A model generated the notes under the pieces. It was not told the DNA's origin, made no database searches, and worked only from the letters and a program-made list of their open reading frames with translations. Positions 1 to 8,700 of a stretch of DNA of 46,191 nucleotides are shown piece by piece; positions within the stretch are counted from its first letter, which is position 1; every line of letters starts with the position of its first letter. This stretch comes from Clostridium sp. K4410.MGS-306 (GTDB lineage: Bacteria > Cyanobacteriota > Vampirovibrionia > Gastranaerophilales > Gastranaerophilaceae): positions 1 to 46,191 of the forward strand of contig LARD01000023.1 in NCBI GenBank assembly GCA_000980375.1, given 5' to 3'. Both the position numbers and the translations under genes were made by a program.

Positions 1-1
1 G

Positions 2-343
2 CATATGCCGGATTGTTATAAAAATGCTGATATTACATTGATTCCAACTATTTATTCAGAAGGAACATCTTTGTCTTGTCTGGAGGCAATGGCATGTGGC
101 AATTTTGTAATTGCTACTAATATTGGCGGTTTAACTAATTTGATAATTAATAATTACAATGGCATATTGATAAATCCTGATAAAAATGAGTTAAAACAAG
201 CTTTAAAAAATGCATTGGAAGATAAAAGTTTTTTTGAGTGTGTTTGTAATAATGCTCAAAGTGTATCTGATACGTTTGAAAAACGGGTTTGGATTCAACA
301 ATGGAATGATATTATTACATCGATAGGAGATAAATGTGAATAG
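2..343 (+). CDS. Glycosyltransferase family 4, C-terminal part (5' cut by window edge)
   Basis: This is the last ~113 residues of a GT-B fold glycosyltransferase. The reading frame is open to the first base, so the true start lies outside the window. The segment SEGTSLSCLEAMACGNFVI followed by a GG turn is the nucleotide-sugar binding motif (E-x7-E type) of family GT4. Family knowledge: these enzymes move a sugar from an NDP-sugar to a growing glycan at the inner membrane face. It overlaps the next gene by 8 bases, so the two are translationally coupled in a surface-polysaccharide operon. The donor and acceptor cannot be told from the sequence. Confidence 0.85.
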   Translation, partial: HMPDCYKNADITLIPTIYSEGTSLSCLEAMACGNFVIATNIGGLTNLIINNYNGILINPDKNELKQALKNALEDKSFFECVCNNAQSVSDTFEKRVWIQQWNDIITSIGDKCE

Positions 344-1109
344 ATTAATAGCTATATCAATAGTTAAAAATGAAGAAAATAATTATTTAGCAGACTGGTT
401 AAGAAATTTAAGAAAATTTGTCGATTATCATATATTTTTGGATGATGCATCTGATGATAAAACGCCTGATATAATTCAAAATTTTATAAATAGTGGTTAT
501 AAAGGTGAGATTCATAGACGCAAGGAATCATTGTTTGCAGAAAATGAACCTGCTTTACGCAGCGAGTTATGGCAGTATACAAGAAAATTTGCAGAAAACG
601 GAGATTGGATTTTAATAGTTGATGCTGATGAATTTTATGATAAACGTCTTTTATCTTTTAAACAAAAAATTCCATATTTAAATAAAAAGCATTATGAATG
701 TGTAAAAGTTTCTTGTCGAGATATGTGGACAAAAAATAAATATCGATGTGACGGATATTGGTCGCCTAAAAATGCGGCTGTAAGACTTATTGCTTTTGAA
801 GATGTTGCTTTTGGCAATAATGGTAATAATTTACACTTACCTGCTTATCCTATGTCTATAAATATACGGAATAAATACAAAATGTATCTTCCTATGATAC
901 ATTTAGCTTATCTTCGACAAAAAGATCGAGAACGCAGATATGAATTTTATACAAATGCAAAAAATACAGATGCTCACTCAATAAAACATGCAAAATCCAT
1001 ACTAGAGGTTAAACCAAAATTAAAGAATTTATATAACAGTTTTGAGTTGATTTTAGATAAATTGTTCTCTATATATGAAAATCCAATGAACGATATTTTA
1101 AATATTTAA
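336..1109 (+). CDS. Glycosyltransferase family 2-like protein
   Basis: A 257-residue protein starting at GTG. An AGGAGA ribosome binding site at 325-330 supports this start. The N-terminus has the pattern IVKNEENNYLADWLRN followed by a DDAS motif, and near residue 90 there is VDADEF, a DxD-type metal/nucleotide site. This layout matches the GT2_4/GT92-like group of glycosyltransferases, which often begin with 'xxxKNExxYLxEW'. No membrane segment is evident, so it probably works in the cytosol or at the membrane surface. It overlaps the upstream glycosyltransferase by 8 bases and belongs to the same glycan operon. The sugar specificity is unknown. Confidence 0.8.
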   Translation: MNRLIAISIVKNEENNYLADWLRNLRKFVDYHIFLDDASDDKTPDIIQNFINSGYKGEIHRRKESLFAENEPALRSELWQYTRKFAENGDWILIVDADEFYDKRLLSFKQKIPYLNKKHYECVKVSCRDMWTKNKYRCDGYWSPKNAAVRLIAFEDVAFGNNGNNLHLPAYPMSINIRNKYKMYLPMIHLAYLRQKDRERRYEFYTNAKNTDAHSIKHAKSILEVKPKLKNLYNSFELILDKLFSIYENPMNDILNI

Positions 1110-1191
1110 ACTAATTTGCAATTGTTAGTGATTTATGATACTTATAACTTTCGTAAGTATCTATAAAAATTGTGCAATTAGAGGTTTTCTT

Positions 1192-2055
1192 TTGAAAATA
1201 TCAATCATAACAACCAGTTATAACTACGGACAATATATATCAGAAACAATAGAAAGCGTTATTGCTCAAACTTATCAGGATTGGGAAATGATTATTGTGG
1301 ATGATGGTTCCTCTGACAACTCTGTTTCTTTAATACAATCATATTGTCAAAAAGACCAGAGAATTAAGCTCTTTAGTCATGAAAATCATGTGAATAAAGG
1401 TCTTAAAGAAACATTGCGGCTTGGCTTGAAACAGGCTCAAAATGATTGGATTGTTTTTCTGGAATCTGATGACTCAATTACACCCGACTATCTTGAAAAG
1501 AAAGTTGCGGTAATTAAAAAACACCCTGATGTTAAATTTATTATCAACGATGTAAATCTGATTGGAGACGATGCAGATAAACAACGTTTGGATAAACATT
1601 TCAAAATTATCAATAAAGTCTTGAAAAACAAACATCAACCATTGGATTTATCTTCCTGTTTGATGAAAAGAAATTATATTGTAACCTTTTCAACGGTGAT
1701 GCTGAATAAAGGAGTACTTGAAAATGTTGATTTTAACTCTCCTGTTCCTCCTTTATTAGATTATTATCTCTGGGCTCAAATAGCTAATAAATATAAGTTT
1801 TATTATTTAGACGAAAAACTCACTAACTGGCGTATTCATTCTGATAGTTATATTAAAAATGCACGCGGTTTTGATGCAAAAAGTTATTTGGAGTTTAATT
1901 TAAATAAAACAAGATTTATCTGTAAAGGTAAGAATAATCTGCTTTATTGGTATTACTGCTTGTATTATAGATGGAATAGCATCAGAAAATTGATTTTGAA
2001 AATCCATTTAAAAGACAAAAGTTTGTGCGTGCTTGGGAAATGGTACCAATGGTAA
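1192..2055 (+). CDS. Glycosyltransferase family 2
   Basis: A 287-residue GT-A fold glycosyltransferase. The first residues (KISIITTSYNYGQYI, then IIVDDGSSD) are the hallmark N-terminus of family 2, and FLESDDSIT supplies the DxD-like acidic motif. An ATG at 1135 would add 19 residues that do not belong to the family. I prefer the TTG at 1192 because the protein then starts exactly at the fold and an AGAGG element lies about 8 bases upstream. The gene ends overlapping the next one by 7 bases. Role: sugar transfer in surface glycan assembly; substrate unknown. Confidence 0.83.
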   Translation: MKISIITTSYNYGQYISETIESVIAQTYQDWEMIIVDDGSSDNSVSLIQSYCQKDQRIKLFSHENHVNKGLKETLRLGLKQAQNDWIVFLESDDSITPDYLEKKVAVIKKHPDVKFIINDVNLIGDDADKQRLDKHFKIINKVLKNKHQPLDLSSCLMKRNYIVTFSTVMLNKGVLENVDFNSPVPPLLDYYLWAQIANKYKFYYLDEKLTNWRIHSDSYIKNARGFDAKSYLEFNLNKTRFICKGKNNLLYWYYCLYYRWNSIRKLILKIHLKDKSLCVLGKWYQW

Positions 2056-2918
2056 ACGAATCAACAAATAATACGGCAATTTTTGCACATTATGATAAAG
2101 ACTGCATAATAGACGATTATGTGCTTTTTTATTTAAAAGAGTTAAAGAATGTTGCAGATAGAATCATTTTTGTATCGGATTGTGAGCTTGATGAAGAGCA
2201 AATATCAAAACTAAAAGGTATTGTTGATTATACACTGGCGCAAAAACACGGTGAGTATGACTTTGGCTCTTATAAAAGAGGCATACAACTGGCTATGGAA
2301 AACGGCCTTTATGAAAATACAGACAATCTGATATTGTTGAATGACAGCTGCTATGGCCCGTTTGGCTCTTTAAAAAATTTGTTTGAAGAAATGAATACAA
2401 AAGATTGTGACTTCTGGGGTTTTGCTTCAAACGAAAATCGATATGGAGACAGTCTTTTTGAAGTGTCTGAAGCTGAAAATATGCATGTGCAGTCATATTT
2501 TGTTGTTTTAAAAAAGCAGGTTTTGCACTCCAATGCTTTTAAAGATTTTATTTTATCTGTAAAAAAAGAAAGCACCAAAAAAGATATTATTTTTAATTAT
2601 GAAATGGGCTTAACAGCAGTGCTTTGCAAGGAGGGGTTTAAGTACTGTGCAAAATATAATCATGACATCTTTAAGTACAATATGATTGATTTATTCAAGC
2701 CAAAAGTAAAAGAACCCTGCCTTTTGTTTAAAAGATATTGTCTTTTGTGGATTTATTTTCCTTTTATATTAAGCTTCTGGTTCAATAAAATCAGGAAAAA
2801 TACACAATACCCCGTGGAAGCAATTGTGGCAGATTTAAAAAGGCATAGAAAATTTTCCGCTTTTAAACACAGATATTTAAAAAAATATCTTCTCGCCCTG
2901 TTTTTTGGATGGGTTTAG
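2049..2918 (+). CDS. Rhamnan synthesis protein F-like (RgpF family) glycan protein
   Basis: About 289 residues, resembling the rhamnan synthesis F family (PF05045). Visible family features are AIFAHYDKDCIIDDYVLFYL at the N-terminus, the stretch YDFGSYKRG, LLNDSCYGPF, and a DFWGF motif with a later QSYF. Family knowledge: RgpF-type proteins take part in making rhamnose-containing cell-wall polysaccharides and often behave as glycosyltransferases. The start is uncertain: GTG 2025, ATG 2040 and ATG 2049 are all in frame. I prefer 2049, which gives only a 7-base overlap with the preceding gene. It is the last gene of the glycan operon and its stop abuts the stop of dapB on the other strand. Confidence 0.82.
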   Translation: MVNESTNNTAIFAHYDKDCIIDDYVLFYLKELKNVADRIIFVSDCELDEEQISKLKGIVDYTLAQKHGEYDFGSYKRGIQLAMENGLYENTDNLILLNDSCYGPFGSLKNLFEEMNTKDCDFWGFASNENRYGDSLFEVSEAENMHVQSYFVVLKKQVLHSNAFKDFILSVKKESTKKDIIFNYEMGLTAVLCKEGFKYCAKYNHDIFKYNMIDLFKPKVKEPCLLFKRYCLLWIYFPFILSFWFNKIRKNTQYPVEAIVADLKRHRKFSAFKHRYLKKYLLALFFGWV

Positions 2919-3701
2919 TTACATAATTTTTTCAAGCCCGTAAATAAATTCATTGTGTTGCGCAATGTATTTGATTGCAAGCTTTACACCGGCCATGTAA
3001 CATTGTCTGTCCATAGAATCATGGCGGATAGTAAGAATTTGTCCGGATGCTCCGAAAATAACTTCCTGAGATGCGATATAACCCGGCATTCTGACAGAGT
3101 GGATATGAATGTCAGAGTATGACTTTCCGCCTCTTGCGCCTTGAATTGTTTCAGTTTCTTCACAGTTGCCTGTTTCAAATGTCATGTTGCCTGATTCTGA
3201 CATCATAAGAGCTGTCTTAATAGCTGTTCCAGAGGGAGCATCTTTCTTTTGATTATGGTGCAGCTCAATAATTTCAGCGTTGTCAAAGTATTTGGCAGCC
3301 TGTTTCGCAAACATCATCATAAGAATTGCTCCGGTCGAAAAATTTGGAGCAATCAAACATCCCAAACCTTTGGCCTGCGACAATGCGTTCAGTTCTTCTA
3401 TCTGTTCATCAGAAAGCCCTGTTGTACCGATTACCGGACGTACTCCGTTTTCCAGGCATGTTTTAGCATTTTCAAAAACATACTTTGGCTGGGTAAAGTC
3501 GACCATTACATCAGGTTTGTGCATTTCTATTGCAGATTTTAAATTTCCTATTATTCTGACAGATTTTGGCGGGCAAACTTCCATATCAATTTGATTTACA
3601 TCAACAGCACAAACAAGCTCAAGTGTGTCATCATTGCATACGGCTTTTACTACTTCTTGGCCCATTTTTCCCATTGCACCTACAACACCGACTCTTACCA
3701 T
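2919..3701 (-). CDS. dapB: 4-hydroxy-tetrahydrodipicolinate reductase
   Basis: A 260-residue NAD(P)H-dependent reductase of the diaminopimelate/lysine pathway. It reduces hydroxy-tetrahydrodipicolinate to tetrahydrodipicolinate in the cytosol. The N-terminus VGVVGAMGKMGQ is the dinucleotide-binding glycine motif, and IGTTG follows near residue 91. The signature ELHHNQKKDAPSGTA at residues 146-160 carries the catalytic His148 and Lys153 equivalents. Length is normal. A purine-rich AAAGGA element sits upstream of the ATG. The gene is convergent with the glycan operon and divergent from the phosphohexomutase gene, and no other lysine genes are nearby. Confidence 0.96.
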   Translation of the reverse strand: MVRVGVVGAMGKMGQEVVKAVCNDDTLELVCAVDVNQIDMEVCPPKSVRIIGNLKSAIEMHKPDVMVDFTQPKYVFENAKTCLENGVRPVIGTTGLSDEQIEELNALSQAKGLGCLIAPNFSTGAILMMMFAKQAAKYFDNAEIIELHHNQKKDAPSGTAIKTALMMSESGNMTFETGNCEETETIQGARGGKSYSDIHIHSVRMPGYIASQEVIFGASGQILTIRHDSMDRQCYMAGVKLAIKYIAQHNEFIYGLEKIM

Positions 3702-3801
3702 TTTTATAATCCTTTCATTGTTATTATTTTATAACCTATCATTAATGTTAGTATTTTTATATTAACCACATAAATTAATATACATCTTTTTATAATTTTT
3801 G

Positions 3802-3807
3802 TATAAT
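3802..3807 (+). promoter_or_regulatory. Probable -10 element for the phosphohexomutase gene
   Basis: A perfect TATAAT lies 42 bases before the phosphohexomutase start in the divergent gap shared with dapB. No good -35 element is seen 16-18 bases upstream, so the assignment rests on the -10 box alone. Confidence 0.4.
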
Positions 3808-3848
3808 AGATAAGTTATTAAACGGATAAATAGCGGAGAGCCGAAATT

Positions 3849-6131
3849 ATGATTAATAAGCAACCACACAGTGAACTGGAAAAATCCCTTTTTGAATCTG
3901 TTGATTCAAAAACACCTGATTATATAAAAAAGAATAAACTTGTCGACCTTGGGAATAAAAACGAATTTACATTCAGACTGACTAAAGAAAATCTGGAACC
4001 GTATAATGAACAAACAAACCCGAATGGCCTGAACCTGAAAGACTGGTTTAAAGGTTATGCAAAAGAGGCTGAAGTATCCACAGCAGGCATAAGAGGGCCT
4101 CAAAATATTCTTTATCCGCATGATACCCGCTTCCCCATCAATTTGATTGGTATTATGCTGGCAACAGAAGCTAAAGCACTGGTGGCTAAAGAGCTTTATC
4201 CGGATAATGAAATTATAAAACTCGCAGGATGTGAAGTCCGCTACAATTCACAGGAGTTTTTGGAATTGATTGCCCGTATACAGGCCGCACACGGTATCAA
4301 AACACTTGTGCCTGTTGATAGAAAAACAATTCCTATCTGGATGGCATCATTCCTTGCTTTCAAGCTGGATTTGCTTGGCGGTGAATATATTACCTCAAGC
4401 CATGGTATCTCTGTAAAAAATGCAACGAAAGACCTGAATTCACAAGGAAGCCAGTATTTGCCGGAAGAATCAATGCTCTTTGTTGATAAAATTAAATATA
4501 TTTTTGACGAAGTTGAAAAAAACGGATATTACGATATCAAAATTGCAGCCAATGACAATCCGCTTATTTCTCAGGCAGAAATGAAGTCACTCAATGACGG
4601 TGTAGAATTGTATAAACAATATCTGCTTGACGGCGTTGCCAAAGATGCAAATCTTAATTTGATAAAAAATTCTGATGACAAAATTGTTATCGAAAACGTA
4701 GGCGGCTCCGCATACGCTACATTGAGCAGAATACTTAAAGAGCTCGGTATTGAAGATAAATACGTGTGGATGAATAAAGAAGAAGACCCGTTTTTCCATT
4801 CAATAGGAAAATATGATACAGACCCAAAAGGGAATAAGACCTTCTATGACTACTCTGTTGATGCAACAGTACTTTCTAAAGATAAAGACGGTAAACCTTA
4901 TTTTCCTGTAATAAAATCATTGCATTATGATGAAAAACTCAAAAACTGCCCGATAGGCACGGCTGTACTCATCACAGACCCTGATCATGACCGATTGACT
5001 GTGTGCCAGATTGAATCTGATGATAAGATTCAATATCTCAAGTCTCTTGGCATAGACTATGTTGCATTAGACAAGGGCAGAATTCTTACAGTATTTACTG
5101 CAAATCAATCCTTCCTTATGATTATGGATTTTTGGATGCAGCAATTGAAAAACGAAGGCCTGTTTGAAAACCACCCCAGATTTATGATAAAAACAACGGC
5201 CTCTGCTCGCTCGTGGGATGAATGGGCAAAGAAAAACAATATCAAGGTTGTTAATGTGCCTGTTGGCTTTAAGGAAATTGCAAACGTAATGAAAAAAGTC
5301 GAAAAGCAGATTATGGACAACCCGGATAAAGAAGTTGTAGTAACAGATGTTCTCGGCAATGATATTAACCTGGGCGTAAACCCCAAACTCATCTTTGGAG
5401 GCGAAGAATCCGGCGGTATGATTATCGGTTCTGAAGAGTTGATTAAATCTCTTTCCGGTAGAGCTGCAATTGCAATGAGAGAAAAAAGCGCAACAGAAGC
5501 AATTATTGTAGCCTCAGCTCTTGCTGCTTATCTTAAAAAACAAGGCTCGTCTATGTCCGAGTATCTTGACAATGTGTTCAAAAACAATGAAATTATCTCA
5601 AAATTTGATATAAGAGAAGATATTTCTTATTACAACGAATCAGAGCCGGATATTGAAAAGCTCAAACAGGCAAAAGTCGCCGGTGAAGCTCAAAGAACAA
5701 AAAATGATGTATTTTATCTGACAATGGCTGTGGCTAAAAAGGCTGGCAAAATGACCCTTGAACAAATAAGAGAGATACTTGCCGATACATTCAAAGACCT
5801 GAATTTTGACAATCTTACAGATGTAAAATTTGTGGGCGACGGAACATATCTGGAATTTGATGATAAATTTATAGAAATACGACCTTCCGGAACAGATGCC
5901 AAAACAAAGGCCTACGGAGCAGGTGCCAGCAAAGAAGAAATTAAAAAATTCGCACAAAAAATGGGCAATTACTCGGGTGATTTAACAGATTTGTATAAAA
6001 AATACGTTGATATGAACCTTTATGACAATGCCAAGGATCTTTCATTAAAGGATTATGCAGTATTTACAAACAAAGATGCAAATAACGACAAATTCGTTAT
6101 ACCCGATTATTCCAAAACATTGCAGTTTTAA
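3849..6131 (+). CDS. Large alpha-D-phosphohexomutase family protein (phosphoglucomutase-like)
   Basis: A 760-residue member of the phosphohexomutase superfamily, which interconverts sugar 1- and 6-phosphates through a phosphoserine. All four signature loops are visible. TSSHGIS (residues 182-188) holds the phosphoserine, with Ser184 in the place of Ser in TASHNP. DPDHDR (377-382) is the metal loop. GGEESGG (517-523) is the sugar-binding loop. IRPSGTDAK (677-685) is the phosphate-binding loop. It is much longer than typical bacterial enzymes (450-570 residues), with extra sequence in the first half and a C-terminal tail. The first two loops deviate from consensus, so the substrate (glucose, mannose or another sugar phosphate) is uncertain. 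A GGAGAG element precedes the ATG. It may supply activated sugars to the glycan cluster upstream. Confidence 0.85.
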   Translation: MINKQPHSELEKSLFESVDSKTPDYIKKNKLVDLGNKNEFTFRLTKENLEPYNEQTNPNGLNLKDWFKGYAKEAEVSTAGIRGPQNILYPHDTRFPINLIGIMLATEAKALVAKELYPDNEIIKLAGCEVRYNSQEFLELIARIQAAHGIKTLVPVDRKTIPIWMASFLAFKLDLLGGEYITSSHGISVKNATKDLNSQGSQYLPEESMLFVDKIKYIFDEVEKNGYYDIKIAANDNPLISQAEMKSLNDGVELYKQYLLDGVAKDANLNLIKNSDDKIVIENVGGSAYATLSRILKELGIEDKYVWMNKEEDPFFHSIGKYDTDPKGNKTFYDYSVDATVLSKDKDGKPYFPVIKSLHYDEKLKNCPIGTAVLITDPDHDRLTVCQIESDDKIQYLKSLGIDYVALDKGRILTVFTANQSFLMIMDFWMQQLKNEGLFENHPRFMIKTTASARSWDEWAKKNNIKVVNVPVGFKEIANVMKKVEKQIMDNPDKEVVVTDVLGNDINLGVNPKLIFGGEESGGMIIGSEELIKSLSGRAAIAMREKSATEAIIVASALAAYLKKQGSSMSEYLDNVFKNNEIISKFDIREDISYYNESEPDIEKLKQAKVAGEAQRTKNDVFYLTMAVAKKAGKMTLEQIREILADTFKDLNFDNLTDVKFVGDGTYLEFDDKFIEIRPSGTDAKTKAYGAGASKEEIKKFAQKMGNYSGDLTDLYKKYVDMNLYDNAKDLSLKDYAVFTNKDANNDKFVIPDYSKTLQF

Positions 6132-6148
6132 TTTCATAAAAAACATTG

Positions 6149-6154
6149 TATAAT
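6149..6154 (+). promoter_or_regulatory. Probable -10 element for the DUF4013 gene pair
   Basis: A perfect TATAAT stands 34 bases before the GTG start of the first DUF4013 gene. The -35 position (TTTTAA) is weak and overlaps the stop of the preceding gene. Confidence 0.4.
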
Positions 6155-6177
6155 TGCACATAGTGAAATATGTGCAA
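6154..6177 (+). repeat. 9-bp perfect inverted repeat at the predicted transcript start
   Basis: TTGCACATA (6154-6162) and TATGTGCAA (6169-6177) form a perfect 9-bp stem with a 6-base loop. The repeat begins directly after the TATAAT and its right arm shares two bases with the AAGGAG ribosome binding site at 6176-6181. It could be an operator or a 5'-end hairpin that hides the binding site. It lacks the T-tract of an intrinsic terminator. Confidence 0.6.
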
Positions 6178-6188
6178 GGAGTTTAGCT

Positions 6189-6965
6189 GTGAATTTTGAG
6201 ATAGAAAAAGCGTTTTGTTTTATTAAAAATGATTCAAATTGGCTTAAAAAGCTGTTAATAGGTGCAGGAATGAATTTGGGTGCATTTTTGTTGATGCTCA
6301 TATGCGTTTTTGCTGTACTCTTTACACGGGCTTTTAATGTTGGCGGTTTTTTGATTGCAGTATTGCCCTGTGCGTTATTTCTTGTAGCAGCTCTTGGTGT
6401 ATACGGTTTTACACTGCAGTACGGACAAGACAGAATACGTAATGAAAATGCCCCTTTACCTGAGTGGAAAGACTTTAGCTCTTTTCTTTTTACAGGATTT
6501 AAGGCTTGTCTTGGTGCCTGGCTGTATTTTATTCCGGTATTTGCTTTGGCCGGTTTAAGCTTTATTGTTCAGGTCAGTGCAAAAGTGCACGGCGGGGCAG
6601 ATTCTTATACAATCGCGTCATTAGTGGTGAATTCATTATACAACCTTTTTTATTTGATATTTCTTATGTTCTACTTTGTTTTTAATGCAAGCTTCCTCAA
6701 AGACTTTAACGTTTTTTCTTTTATAAATATTGCAAAGGCTTACAGAATGCTAAAAGGCTGCTGGAAACAATATTTTACAGCTTTGTTGCTAATACTAGCT
6801 GTCGGCGTTGTTCTCAACATTGCTTCTATCATACTGGTTTTAACTATAATAGGTGTAATACTCATTCCATTTGTATTTCTTTATTTTCAAATCGTAATGA
6901 TGGATATAACAGCCCAGTTTGTCAGAATTGAAGAAGAATCAAAAAGAACTACTGTTGAAGAATAA
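6189..6965 (+). CDS. DUF4013 family integral membrane protein (copy 1)
   Basis: A 258-residue polytopic membrane protein starting at GTG with an AAGGAG site 7 bases upstream. The N-terminal pattern IEKAFCFIKNDSNWLKKLLIGA is typical of DUF4013. Long hydrophobic stretches follow at roughly residues 25-50, 55-80, 100-130, 140-170 and 195-235. The PLPEW motif in a loop after the second hydrophobic segment is shared with the next gene. Function is not known for the family. It is paired with a paralogue 22 bases downstream, so a two-subunit complex is possible. Confidence 0.8.
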   Translation: MNFEIEKAFCFIKNDSNWLKKLLIGAGMNLGAFLLMLICVFAVLFTRAFNVGGFLIAVLPCALFLVAALGVYGFTLQYGQDRIRNENAPLPEWKDFSSFLFTGFKACLGAWLYFIPVFALAGLSFIVQVSAKVHGGADSYTIASLVVNSLYNLFYLIFLMFYFVFNASFLKDFNVFSFINIAKAYRMLKGCWKQYFTALLLILAVGVVLNIASIILVLTIIGVILIPFVFLYFQIVMMDITAQFVRIEEESKRTTVEE

Positions 6966-6987
6966 TTGCTAATGAAGGAGAAAAACA

Positions 6988-7758
6988 ATGAATCTGGATT
7001 TTGAAAAGGCTCTTACTTATATTGCAAAAGACCCCGGCTGGTCAAACAAAATTCTTGCCGGCGGAGGCTTGTTGCTTGCAACTTTTGCAATATTTATCAT
7101 ACCTGTATCCTTGTTGATTCTTACAACATCAGGCGTGATAGGGCTGACTTCGTTTATCCTTTGTTTTGTTTTTTCTATTATACTAAGCCTTGTACTGGCA
7201 GGATATATGGCCCAGACTGCAAATAAAAGAATCAATTACCAAAACTCTCTTTTGCCGGATTGGTCAGAATTTGGACGGTTTATAATAACAGGGTTAAAAT
7301 ATTTTGTCGGGTATTTTCTTTATACAATACCCCTTATACTCCTGACATCTGTTTTTGCTGGGCTGGTCATTACAGCTGTTCACGGTTGTCCTGATTGCGG
7401 ACTTTTAAATACAATGTTCTTTATTCTTATCACACTCATGGGAGCCTTGACTCTTTTTGTGTATATTCTCTATATAGTTTTTTGCCCTTTAATGATGGCT
7501 TGTTTTTTCAGCGATTTAAAAATACTTTCTTTTGTTGATTTTAAAAAAGCATTTGATATGTTAAAAAATAATGTCGGTAATTACTGTATTTTGATTTTAT
7601 TGTTCATTGCAATATCAATGCTTGGTCAGCTGCTTTGCTCAATACTTATGATAACTATTGTCGGAATAATCTTTATTCCTATTGTATATTTTTATATCTA
7701 TCTTGTGATAGCAGAATTGTGTGCTCAATTTGTGCTTAGTGCAAGAGATAAAGAATAA
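6988..7758 (+). CDS. DUF4013 family integral membrane protein (copy 2)
   Basis: A 256-residue paralogue of the preceding gene. It shares the N-terminal FEKALTYIAKDPGWSNKILAG pattern, the LLPDWSEF loop (LPEWKDF in copy 1) and the same order of hydrophobic segments. The end QIV/LV-x-AQFV is also conserved between the two. The start ATG has a good AAGGAG site. The two copies look like a local duplication within one operon, and thiL follows 20 bases later. No function can be assigned. Confidence 0.8.
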   Translation: MNLDFEKALTYIAKDPGWSNKILAGGGLLLATFAIFIIPVSLLILTTSGVIGLTSFILCFVFSIILSLVLAGYMAQTANKRINYQNSLLPDWSEFGRFIITGLKYFVGYFLYTIPLILLTSVFAGLVITAVHGCPDCGLLNTMFFILITLMGALTLFVYILYIVFCPLMMACFFSDLKILSFVDFKKAFDMLKNNVGNYCILILLFIAISMLGQLLCSILMITIVGIIFIPIVYFYIYLVIAELCAQFVLSARDKE

Positions 7759-7778
7759 TCTTATGTTAAAATTAACCT

Positions 7779-8696
7779 ATGAGAGAACTCGAGTTTCTTA
7801 AGGTTATACAAAATACATTGGCGGATTCATCGCTTATCGGCGATGATTGTGCTTATTTGGAAGAGTTTGATATTTGTGTAACACAAGATACCCTTGTGGA
7901 AGGCGTTCATTTTTTAACACATACAACAACACCGTTTAAACTCGGCCAAAAAGCAGTTAATGTAAATCTTTCCGATCTGGCTGCCACAGGAGCCCGCCCT
8001 CTTTATATAACCGTATCGCTTTCATTGCCCAGAGCATCAGATGAAAATTTTGTACAATCTTTTTATCAAGGCGTGCAAGACAGCTGCCAAAAATACGGGG
8101 TAAAAGTCGCAGGCGGAGATTTAACAGGTGCTGACAACTATTTTATTTCTATTTGTGCAATAGGGAAAAAATATAATAATGTCAAAGTATCAAGAAGCTT
8201 TGCACAAAAAGGCGATATAATTCTTACTACAGGTACACACGGAGACAGTGCAGCCGGTCTGGCGCTTTTACAAAACGGTATTAATAAACCTAAAAATCTT
8301 ATCAATAAACATCTAGTGCCGCTGCCGGCAATTGAGCAAAGCGAATATATCATGCAAACTCTGAAAGATACGGGTATAGAAAAATTGGCGATGATGGACA
8401 CCTCAGACGGGCTTCAGGATGCAATATTCAAGCTTTCTAAAGCAAGTAATCTCGAGTTTGATATAGAAACAATTCCGGCCGGCAAGGATTTGAAGACTAC
8501 TTTCCCAAAAGACTGGAAAGACTATGCCCTCTGGGGCGGAGAAGACTTTGAGCTTATATTTACAATCCCTCCGTTTTTGTACAAATATTTTAACAAACTG
8601 CAATTCATAAAAATAGGAACAGTATCTGACAGACCGTTTTCTAATGCGTTAGAAAAAGAATTTGAACAAAAGAGTTTTAAGCATTTTGAGGAATAA
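7779..8696 (+). CDS. thiL: Thiamine-monophosphate kinase
   Basis: A 305-residue enzyme that phosphorylates thiamine monophosphate to thiamine pyrophosphate with ATP, the last step of cofactor synthesis. Visible ThiL features are IGDDCA near residues 20-24 (metal-binding Asp pair), TQDTLVEGVHF, NLSDLAATGARP, and AGGDLTG in the middle. WGGEDFEL near the C-terminus completes the family pattern. Length is usual. No clear ribosome binding site is seen in the 20-base gap after the membrane-protein genes. ispD begins 4 bases after its stop, so the two are co-transcribed. No other thi genes and no TPP riboswitch are present here. Confidence 0.93.
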   Translation: MRELEFLKVIQNTLADSSLIGDDCAYLEEFDICVTQDTLVEGVHFLTHTTTPFKLGQKAVNVNLSDLAATGARPLYITVSLSLPRASDENFVQSFYQGVQDSCQKYGVKVAGGDLTGADNYFISICAIGKKYNNVKVSRSFAQKGDIILTTGTHGDSAAGLALLQNGINKPKNLINKHLVPLPAIEQSEYIMQTLKDTGIEKLAMMDTSDGLQDAIFKLSKASNLEFDIETIPAGKDLKTTFPKDWKDYALWGGEDFELIFTIPPFLYKYFNKLQFIKIGTVSDRPFSNALEKEFEQKSFKHFEE

Positions 8697-8700
8697 TACG

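Noticed and set aside
5640..5957. Open frames antisense to the phosphohexomutase, gyrB and the giant gene
   Set aside because: They are shadows of strongly coding genes, with no ribosome sites or domain likeness of their own.
7759..7778. TPP riboswitch upstream of thiL
   Set aside because: Only 20 bases separate thiL from the previous gene; there is no room and no TPP-type motif.
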